DNA from: Thalassospiraceae bacterium
GTDB lineage: Bacteria; Pseudomonadota; Alphaproteobacteria; Rhodospirillales; Magnetovibrionaceae
Assembly (NCBI GenBank): GCA_030638205.1
Contig: DAOWFB010000118.1
Location: forward strand, 1-5,209
Direction: 5' to 3'
Length of the DNA stretch: 5,209 bases
Positions 1 to 5,209 of the stretch are shown piece by piece. The notes under the pieces are model-generated. The model made no database searches. It had not been told where the DNA came from and was given only the letters and a program-made list of their open reading frames with translations. The position numbers and the translations under genes were made by a program. Within the stretch, counting starts at the first letter, position 1, and the number at the start of each line of letters is the position of its first letter.

Positions 1-136
1 CATTTCGGGAACTTTTTATGCCCCCATCAGTGTTATTTAACAAGCCCCACTATTAATAACTAGAAATATTTGAAGATTTTATCGTCCAAAAATACCTTTT
101 TATTCCATTGGCAGCATTTTGTTTTATTATCAGCCC
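1..136. other. AT-rich leader region upstream of the DUF3108 gene
   Basis: All three forward frames close early: stops are visible at 38-40 (TAA), near 52 (TAA) and at 61-63 (TAG). None of the short peptides is recognisable, so any upstream gene ends at or before the left edge. A weak sigma-70-like pair can be drawn on the + strand: TTGAAG at 70-75, a 17-base spacer, then TACCTT at 93-98. The -10 match is poor (3 of 6), so this is only a candidate promoter for the gene starting at 137. No clear Shine-Dalgarno sequence precedes that start. Confidence 0.35.
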
Positions 137-1027
137 ATGATTAATAAATCCATGCCACGTCACGCTTTTCAGTTGCTCCATATGCTTATATTGGCTGCGC
201 TGCTCAACTTTGTAGCCGTAGACTGGGCAAAAGCGGCAAATAATAAAGCAAATGGCGCCACCCACCTTTTATTTGAAGTCTACTGGGGTGGGCTACATGT
301 GGCCGATTTAACCCTTTCCATGCAAAACCATGATGGCAAGTTCGATAACCGCCTGAAAGTGGAAACCAGGGGATTTGCCCGCTTTGTCTCCAATTTGGCG
401 CTCAAGGCATCAAGCAGCGGCAAGGTGGTGGATGGTGAAATATACCTTCCCGCCAAATATCGAACCGATTATTCCAACCGCAAACATTTTCGCTGGGTAG
501 AGATTTTGTTCCCTTACGAAACTGATGGGGCAAAAACAGACCCGGCAGAGGCTACCACCGGGACAAGACCGTTGCCGGGTAAATTAAAAAAATGGAACCC
601 CAAAGATAAAGGCCCGGAAAAACTAGACAAGGTATCAGATGAAATGTTGCTGGGCGTGGTTGACCCGGTTACCGCTATTGTTCAATCCATTTCCGGCATA
701 GGAGAGCACCTAAAAGGTGGGCCAGATCATTTTACCATTAAAGGCTTTGATGGCAGAAGAAGGTTTGATTTTGATGTTGAATACTTGGGGCTTGCCACCC
801 GTACCGTTGGCGATAAAAAACACAATACCTATCATATGCGTATAACGCCGCGACCAGTTGCGGGGTTTAAAAAACGCCACAAAAAATTCTGGACTGGTGC
901 CGCGTTTGATTTTTATCTTTCCCGTGATGGTAGCTTTGCGCCCATACAGATTGTTCCGCTAAAGCACGGTCCGGTGTTAAACCTGAAAAGTGTGTGTAAT
1001 GTTCCCTGTAAAATACCTGCCGAATAA
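137..1027 (+). CDS. Exported DUF3108 domain-containing protein
   Basis: A 296-residue secreted or periplasmic protein of unknown biochemical role. Residues 1-33 look like a Sec signal peptide: a basic start, a hydrophobic core around residues 13-28, and an AKA|AN cleavage site after residue 33. The mature part opens with HLLFEVYWGGLHVADLTLS (residues 43-61), which is the typical beginning of the proteobacterial DUF3108 family. Further family-like landmarks are the LPAKYRTDYSNRK segment and the GVVDPVTAIVQ motif. Between them is a Lys/Pro-rich, probably flexible linker. The tail carries Cys287 and Cys291 (CNVPC), which could form a disulphide. The start is uncertain: the frame opens at a TTG at 119, but the ATG codons at 137 and 152 both give a better signal peptide, and none has a clear ribosome binding site. 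I chose 137. The gene converges on the neighbour at 1052-1918, with 24 bp between the stops. The family has no established function, so none is assigned. Confidence 0.85.
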   Translation: MINKSMPRHAFQLLHMLILAALLNFVAVDWAKAANNKANGATHLLFEVYWGGLHVADLTLSMQNHDGKFDNRLKVETRGFARFVSNLALKASSSGKVVDGEIYLPAKYRTDYSNRKHFRWVEILFPYETDGAKTDPAEATTGTRPLPGKLKKWNPKDKGPEKLDKVSDEMLLGVVDPVTAIVQSISGIGEHLKGGPDHFTIKGFDGRRRFDFDVEYLGLATRTVGDKKHNTYHMRITPRPVAGFKKRHKKFWTGAAFDFYLSRDGSFAPIQIVPLKHGPVLNLKSVCNVPCKIPAE

Positions 1028-1051
1028 GCAAACATAAAAACAGGTACAGCC

Positions 1052-1918
1052 TTAACCAAGCTCGGCTTGACGTTTTTGCCATGCAGCTTTGTAAGTTTTG
1101 AATGCTTCGCGAATGTTATCAATTTTATCCGCGGTGCCACCGCCAAACATAAAGTCCAGCTTTACCATTTCATCGTCATCCCACATAACCTTGAAAATTT
1201 CAGAAAACAAGGCGTTAAAAAGTAACTGAAAATGCTTGTCTTCAAACATAAATCCAGATTTTGCTTCGGTATAATTATTGACGATAGAAATAAAATTTTT
1301 ACGCGCCCATTTAAAATCTTCAAATTTAAGCAAAATTCTTATTAGGATGTTGTAGGCAAAACGTTTGTGCCTGTCATTTTCACCAATTTCACGCCAGATA
1401 AGATCATCATCATCGGTATCAAACCACGAAAGAAGCTCGCCCGCTTCGCCGTTTAGTTCTTCGTAGAGAACCTCACCCAAAAGCTTGACCATATAATCAT
1501 CAAAGGCCATGACGATTTCGCGCGGCAAAATTGAATTGCCATCTTTGCTGGCAAACAGGTGCGAAAAACGCCCGGCAATAAGACGAAGCAAAAATTTTGT
1601 CCGGTTGCCAGATTCCTGTTTTGGCGCGGCAACGCTGGCTGGTGCCGATGCCTTTGTCTGTTCTGATACTTGATTGCCAAAATTCAAAAGATTGGTACGT
1701 ATAATGGTTTCAATTTCACGCACCAGCTCCTTAACCGCAGCGTCCAGTTCCGGGGTGTGATTTTCTCGGGTCAGCAATTTGTGGCTCATCATTAGGTCGA
1801 GCATCGACTTGATGATTGCCTTGGTCGCAGAGGTGGAACGCTGCGACACATTCATGGTGCCGTCGCCGCCTATGCCCTGTCCCGGGCCTTGCCCCGGCTG
1901 TTGGCCAGTATCACTCAT
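1052..1918 (-). CDS. Unrecognised acidic helical protein with Gly/Gln/Pro-rich N-terminus
   Basis: A complete 288-residue protein that I cannot assign to a family. Residues 1-21 are low complexity (PGQGPGQGIGGDG). Residues about 28-80 look like two amphipathic helices (IIKSMLDLMMSHKLL; AVKELVREIETIIRTNLL). Residues 84-104 are an Ala/Pro/Ser linker. Residues 105-288 form a probable all-helical domain rich in Phe, Trp and Asp, with two Trp-flanked acidic stretches: SWFDTDDDDLIW (164-175) and MWDDDEMVKL (245-254). There is no cysteine, signal peptide or transmembrane segment, so it is probably cytoplasmic. The ATG at 1916-1918 is preceded, 11 bases upstream, by an AAAGGG Shine-Dalgarno-like site (1930-1935). 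A second ATG at codon 22 would remove exactly the low-complexity head but lacks a clear site. The gene lies 84 bp downstream of the peptidase gene on the same strand and could be co-transcribed with it. Intact frame, SD-like site and snug fit between neighbours support a real gene; its function is unknown. Confidence 0.8.
   Translation of the reverse strand: MSDTGQQPGQGPGQGIGGDGTMNVSQRSTSATKAIIKSMLDLMMSHKLLTRENHTPELDAAVKELVREIETIIRTNLLNFGNQVSEQTKASAPASVAAPKQESGNRTKFLLRLIAGRFSHLFASKDGNSILPREIVMAFDDYMVKLLGEVLYEELNGEAGELLSWFDTDDDDLIWREIGENDRHKRFAYNILIRILLKFEDFKWARKNFISIVNNYTEAKSGFMFEDKHFQLLFNALFSEIFKVMWDDDEMVKLDFMFGGGTADKIDNIREAFKTYKAAWQKRQAELG
1057..1077 (+). terminator. Weak intrinsic terminator candidate for the DUF3108 gene
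   Basis: CAAGC (1057-1061), a TCG loop and GCTTG (1065-1069) form a perfect 5 bp stem. ACG and then five T residues (1073-1077) follow. The hairpin begins 29 bases after the TAA at 1025-1027. It is short for an intrinsic terminator, and it lies inside the last codons of the convergent gene, so the sequence is also under coding constraint. Read on the - strand, the stem has no T-tract after it. Confidence 0.35.
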
Positions 1919-2002
1919 TTCCGGATTAACCCTTTAATATTTATATAGTTACTGATTATTAGCACACTCGCCTCGCCCCTTCATAGGGCCAAATACGTGG
2001 CA
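1919..2002 (-). other. 84 bp gap between the peptidase gene and the unknown gene
   Basis: On the - strand this gap starts with an imperfect hairpin (1976-1990; CCCT/AGGG core, ATGA loop) just after the peptidase stop. No T-tract follows, so it is not a convincing terminator. The rest is AT-rich and contains TATATAAAT (the TATATA is at 1942-1947), which could act as a -10 element, but no TTGACA-like box lies at the right distance. The AAAGGG site at 1930-1935 serves the downstream gene. The region does not settle whether that gene has its own promoter or relies on read-through. Confidence 0.3.
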
Positions 2003-3790
2003 TTAATCAGCGCCCGCTTCCATTTCTTCAAGCTGGTCTATAAAGCCGCTTACAACGCCCAATCCCCGTTTCCAAAAATCTGGATTGGCCGCATCCAGCC
2101 CAAATGGGGCCAAGAGTTCAGCATGGCGCATGGTTCCGCCGGATGAAAGCATTTCAATGTATTTTTTCTGAAACCCATCGGGATTGGTTAAATACACATC
2201 GTAAAGCGAGTTCACTAAACAATCACCAAATGCATAGGCATAAACATAAAATGGTGTGTGCACGAAATGAGGAATGTACGACCAAAAGCTACCATACGAG
2301 CTATCAAGTTTGATAGCTGGGCCAAGGCTCGAAGATTGAACATCAAGCCAAATCTCCGACAGGCGTTCCGGCGAAAGCTCGCCCGATTTACGCTCGGCAT
2401 GGACCACGGTTTCAAATTCATGAAATGCTACCTGTCTAACGACAGTGTTAAGCATGTCCTCGACCTTGCCGGCCAATAAAACACGTTTCTTTAATGGATC
2501 GCTTGTGCCATCTACCATGCTTCTGAATGTAAGCATTTCACCAAACACCGATGCGGTTTCTGCGGTGGTAACCGGGGTATCGGACATCAGGGTTCCTTGC
2601 TTTGCCGCCAGAACCTGATGGACGCCGTGGCCAAGTTCGTGAGCAAGGGTCATTACGTCGCGAGATTTTCCATGAAAATTCATCAATATGTATGGATGCG
2701 CGCTAGGTACTACCGGATGCGAATATGCACCGGCGTCTTTTCCTTCGTCGGGCGCTGCATCTATCCAGTTGTTTTCAAAAAAACGATCAGCGATTTTTGC
2801 AATTTCAGGCGAGAAAGCTTCGTACGCCGAAAGAACCGTATTTTTAGCATCATCCCATGAAAAAAGTGCAGCATCATCAAACGGAAGCGGTGCATTTCTG
2901 TCCCAATAATCCAGCGCATCACAGCCAAACCATTTAGATTTTAATTTATAATATCTATGCGACAAATTTTCATAAGATGCGCTCACAGAAGAAACAAGTG
3001 CGTCAACCACTTCGTCCTCAACCTGATTTGCAAGATTACGACTTGAAACCGGGCGCGCGTATTTACGCCAACGGTCATCAATTTCTTTTTCTTTGGCAAG
3101 GGTGTTTGTAATAAGCGCAAGAAGGCGAATATTTTCTGAAAGGGTTTTACCAAACGCCAATGCAGCTGATTTACGCTTTGCCCCATCTTTGTCACTTAGC
3201 AGATTAAGCACATCTGACTGTGCTAATTTTTCCCCATCAACATCAAAACGCATTTCTGAAAATGTTTCTTCAAACAACCGAACCCATGCTGTCTTGCCGC
3301 TTACGGATTTTTCATGAATATACATTTCCAGCTCATCGCTTAACTGGTGGCTTTTAAAGAGGCGTATCTCATTTATCCATGGCCGGAAACGGGCGGCATC
3401 ACCGCCCCCCGCCATCAGGCTTTCGATTTTTTCATCGGAAAGGCGGTTAATTTCTAGGGTAAAGAACAAAGTTTTAGTGGAAATATCGGTTATACGCTCC
3501 TGCAAGGTCTGATAAAACCGCGTAATATCGCCATCGTCCATATTTACCGTAAATAATAGCTGTCCATAGCTGATAGCCTTTTGCAACAGCTCGGAAATAG
3601 CTTCATAGTCATTTATGGCGGAGCCAAATTTCTTAGCATCTAGTTGCGCCAGATTATTCTGATAAACTGACTGAAAATCGCCAGCCAGCTTATCGGCAAG
3701 AACAAGGTCATTTTCCAACGCCGTATCTTGGGGGCCGCAATAGAGATCGCCGAGGTTCCATCTGGGGAGATTTTCAAGCTTTGACGACAT
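2003..3790 (-). CDS. pepF: M3 family oligoendopeptidase (PepF/M3 type)
   Basis: A cytoplasmic zinc metallopeptidase that by family hydrolyses short peptides, contributing to peptide turnover. The 595-residue protein is full length for the pepF/M3 group. It opens with LPRWNLGDLY, carries the helical M3 N-terminal region over roughly residues 100-190, and then the catalytic domain. The zinc site is intact: HELGH at 384-388 gives His384, Glu385 (catalytic) and His388. Glu411, in TAETASVFGE, is the third ligand by its spacing in thimet oligopeptidase. Near the C-terminus, IPHF (His508) and PFYVYAYAFG (513-522) match the substrate and transition-state-binding His/Tyr region of M3 enzymes. The start is set at the ATG at 3788-3790 because AGGA (3797-3800) lies 6 bases upstream and homology begins there. 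The frame stays open to 4168, but those 126 codons overlap the divergent ligase and do not look like an M3 protein. There is no signal peptide. The exact substrate cannot be told from sequence. Confidence 0.95.
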   Translation of the reverse strand: MSSKLENLPRWNLGDLYCGPQDTALENDLVLADKLAGDFQSVYQNNLAQLDAKKFGSAINDYEAISELLQKAISYGQLLFTVNMDDGDITRFYQTLQERITDISTKTLFFTLEINRLSDEKIESLMAGGGDAARFRPWINEIRLFKSHQLSDELEMYIHEKSVSGKTAWVRLFEETFSEMRFDVDGEKLAQSDVLNLLSDKDGAKRKSAALAFGKTLSENIRLLALITNTLAKEKEIDDRWRKYARPVSSRNLANQVEDEVVDALVSSVSASYENLSHRYYKLKSKWFGCDALDYWDRNAPLPFDDAALFSWDDAKNTVLSAYEAFSPEIAKIADRFFENNWIDAAPDEGKDAGAYSHPVVPSAHPYILMNFHGKSRDVMTLAHELGHGVHQVLAAKQGTLMSDTPVTTAETASVFGEMLTFRSMVDGTSDPLKKRVLLAGKVEDMLNTVVRQVAFHEFETVVHAERKSGELSPERLSEIWLDVQSSSLGPAIKLDSSYGSFWSYIPHFVHTPFYVYAYAFGDCLVNSLYDVYLTNPDGFQKKYIEMLSSGGTMRHAELLAPFGLDAANPDFWKRGLGVVSGFIDQLEEMEAGAD

Positions 3791-3796
3791 TATTTT

Positions 3797-3800
3797 TCCT
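3797..3800 (-). promoter_or_regulatory. Ribosome binding site fixing the peptidase start
   Basis: Read on the - strand the sequence is AGGA, then AAAATA, then ATG: a Shine-Dalgarno core 6 bases before the start codon. It selects the ATG at 3788-3790 over the in-frame upstream starts as far as 4168, which would otherwise put the first 126 codons across the divergent gene. Confidence 0.75.
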
Positions 3801-3802
3801 AT

Positions 3803-3830
3803 TTGATGTGGCCTAGTTAATTTGGATAAT
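3803..3830 (+). promoter_or_regulatory. Candidate sigma-70 promoter for the acyl-CoA synthetase gene
   Basis: TTGATG (3803-3808; 4 of 6 matches to TTGACA) and GATAAT (3825-3830; 5 of 6 to TATAAT) are separated by 16 bases. Transcription would begin near 3837, leaving a leader of about 48 bases before the ATG at 3885. The element lies in the 94 bp intergenic region shared with the divergent peptidase gene. An opposing promoter there is much less clear (TTGTAT, 16 bases, TTATCC at best). AT-rich DNA yields such matches by chance, so this is a candidate only. Confidence 0.4.
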
Positions 3831-3868
3831 GATTTAAGATTGTAAATACAAGCAAACGATAAAAAAAC

Positions 3869-3876
3869 AAGGGGAG
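3869..3876 (+). promoter_or_regulatory. Ribosome binding site of the acyl-CoA synthetase gene
   Basis: AAGGGGAG ends 8 bases before the ATG at 3885-3887 and contains a GGAG Shine-Dalgarno core (3873-3876). It supports this ATG over later in-frame ATG codons and agrees with where ligase homology begins. Confidence 0.7.
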
Positions 3877-3884
3877 AATCGGGG

Positions 3885-5209
3885 ATGGACGTAAGGGAAA
3901 CACCAAATCTAATAGAAATGTTTTTAAACCAAGTTGAAAACATGGGGGAAAAACCGTTTCTATGGCACAAAGTCAACGACAAATACAGGCCCACCACATG
4001 GCGAGAGACTGCGGCCAAGGTAACCGAGATGGCGCGGGCTTTGCGGGCGCTTGGCATCGAGAATGGTGAGCGCGTTGTAATTGTATCTGAAAACAGACCG
4101 GAATGGGCCATTGCCGAATTAGCCATTATTGCCGCAGGCGGTATTGCGGTCCCAGCGTACACCACCAATACGGTTGATGATCATATTCATATTCTAGAAG
4201 ACAGCGAAGCGTCTGGCGTAATTATTTCAACTGCCAAGCTTGCCGAAAAAGTTTTCTCAGCAGCCCATCTTTCTGAAAGTACTAAATTTGCAATCACCAT
4301 GGAACCAGTGGACATCAAACAAAGTATCGATGTTGAGGTAATGACATGGGATGCGGCAGTAAAGCGTAGCCGTGGTGAACAGTTAAACCTTATTGAAGAG
4401 GCTAAAAAGCTTAAACGCACCGATACGGCGTGCATAATTTATACTTCCGGCACTGGTGGAACACCAAAGGGTGTGATGCTAAGCCATGGCGCATTGCTGC
4501 ATAACTGCCACGGTGCGCAAGTCGTTACTAAAGACCTTGGCCATAAAAATAATGTGTTTCTTAGCTTTTTACCGCTTTCACATTCTTATGAACACATTGG
4601 CGGAATGCATTTTCCCATATCCATTGGTGCAGAAATATATTACGCCGAAGGCATAGAAACATTGGCAAAAAACATGGGCGAAGCCCATCCCACCATAATT
4701 TTATCGGTTCCACGGCTTTATGAAAGCATGCATTCACGCATAATGCGCGGCATTGAACAGCAAGGTGGCTTAAAAGAAAAACTTTTCATGAAAACGCTGG
4801 AATTTGGAACAAGGCTTTACCACGATCCCAACAGCTTAAGTGCTGGTGAAAGCATACTGAACAAGCTGTTAGATAAGCTAGTGCGGAAAAAAGTTAAAGC
4901 TCGCTTTGGTGGAAAGCTAAAAGCGTTTATTTCCGGCGGTGCGCCGTTAAACCCGGAAATTGGAATATTTTTTCACGCCCTTGGCGTTAGGATTTTACAA
5001 GGTTATGGCCAAACTGAATCTGCGCCGCTTATCAGCGCCAACTTGCCAGCAAATATTAAAATGCACACGGTTGGCCCACCAGTTCCCAATACCGAAGTTC
5101 GCATTGCCGATGACGGTGAAATAATTGTTCGCGGTGAATTGCTTATGAATGGTTACTGGCGAAACGAAAAAGCCACAAACAAAGCAATTATTGATGGCTG
5201 GCTACACAC
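3885..5209 (+). CDS. AMP-forming long-chain acyl-CoA synthetase (FadD15/FAA1-like), 3' end cut off
   Basis: An adenylate-forming ligase that by family activates a fatty acid with ATP to an acyl-adenylate and then a CoA thioester. 441 complete codons are present; the family is usually around 600 residues, so the C-terminal hinge and lid domain lie beyond the window. The start NLIEMFLNQVENMGEKPFLW and the TWRE motif are typical of the eukaryotic-like long-chain synthetase group (COG1022). The ATP-binding loop is YTSGTGGTPKG at 186-196, with Gly where most members have a second Thr. FLPLSHSYEH (228-237) is the A3-type motif. ISGGAPL precedes GYGQTES (373-379), which contains the A5 motif with Glu378, the expected magnesium ligand. 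The sequence ends at MNGYWRNEKAT...DGWLH, just before the expected TGD motif. It is divergent from the peptidase gene. Chain-length preference cannot be read from sequence; another carboxylic acid substrate is possible. Confidence 0.93.
   Translation, partial: MDVRETPNLIEMFLNQVENMGEKPFLWHKVNDKYRPTTWRETAAKVTEMARALRALGIENGERVVIVSENRPEWAIAELAIIAAGGIAVPAYTTNTVDDHIHILEDSEASGVIISTAKLAEKVFSAAHLSESTKFAITMEPVDIKQSIDVEVMTWDAAVKRSRGEQLNLIEEAKKLKRTDTACIIYTSGTGGTPKGVMLSHGALLHNCHGAQVVTKDLGHKNNVFLSFLPLSHSYEHIGGMHFPISIGAEIYYAEGIETLAKNMGEAHPTIILSVPRLYESMHSRIMRGIEQQGGLKEKLFMKTLEFGTRLYHDPNSLSAGESILNKLLDKLVRKKVKARFGGKLKAFISGGAPLNPEIGIFFHALGVRILQGYGQTESAPLISANLPANIKMHTVGPPVPNTEVRIADDGEIIVRGELLMNGYWRNEKATNKAIIDGWLH

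Noticed and set aside
1..61. The tail of an upstream gene at the left edge
   Set aside because: Short open stretches exist in the forward frames, but none encodes a recognisable C-terminus and the fragment is too short to judge.
1035..1054. A terminator for the unknown gene just after its stop codon
   Set aside because: A T5 tract is present on the - strand, but only about 3 base pairs can form before it.
913..1146. - strand frames bridging the ends of the two convergent genes
   Set aside because: They overlap two better-supported genes in other frames, and their composition does not look like protein.
1976..1990. A hairpin after the peptidase stop as an intrinsic terminator
   Set aside because: The stem is about 4 bp with a bulge and no T-tract follows on the - strand.
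2597..2860. An 87-codon + strand frame across the peptidase gene
   Set aside because: It is antisense to the conserved catalytic domain of the peptidase, including the HELGH codons; it is a shadow frame.
3791..4168. A 126-codon N-terminal extension of the peptidase reading frame
   Set aside because: It runs antisense over the start of the well-supported ligase gene, does not resemble an M3 N-terminus, and the ATG at 3790 has a proper ribosome binding site. It is chance openness.
4187..4435. An 82-codon open frame on the - strand
   Set aside because: It lies wholly inside the ligase coding sequence in antisense and shows no recognisable protein features.

Overview
The window looks like ordinary chromosomal sequence from a moderately AT-rich Gram-negative bacterium, most likely an alphaproteobacterium. 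Three things suggest this: a periplasmic DUF3108 protein, a pepF/M3-type oligoendopeptidase opening with the LPRWNLGDLY motif, and an AMP-forming acyl-CoA synthetase with the TSGTGG version of the ATP-binding loop. This placement rests on protein resemblance only; no rRNA, tRNA or other phylogenetic marker is present.

Layout, left to right. Positions 1-136 are AT-rich and non-coding as far as can be seen. Positions 137-1027 (+) encode an exported DUF3108 protein of 296 residues. It converges on 1052-1918 (-), an unrecognised 288-residue protein with a Gly/Gln/Pro-rich head and an acidic, aromatic-rich helical body. The two stop codons are only 24 bp apart, and a weak terminator-like hairpin for the + gene lies inside the 3' end of the - gene. 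Upstream of the unknown gene on the same strand, across an 84 bp gap, is 2003-3790 (-), a complete M3-family zinc oligoendopeptidase of 595 residues. It starts at the ATG ending at 3790, not further upstream, where the frame stays open by chance. A 94 bp intergenic region with good Shine-Dalgarno sites on both sides separates it from the divergent acyl-CoA synthetase gene, which begins at 3885 and runs off the right edge after 441 codons.

No pathway obviously joins the four genes. The peptidase (peptide turnover in the cytoplasm) and the ligase (fatty-acid activation) are housekeeping-type enzymes sharing an intergenic promoter region. The peptidase and the unknown protein may be co-transcribed. 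I see no mobile element, CRISPR array, RNA gene or defence or biosynthetic cluster. The one uncharacterised item of real interest is the protein at 1052-1918.
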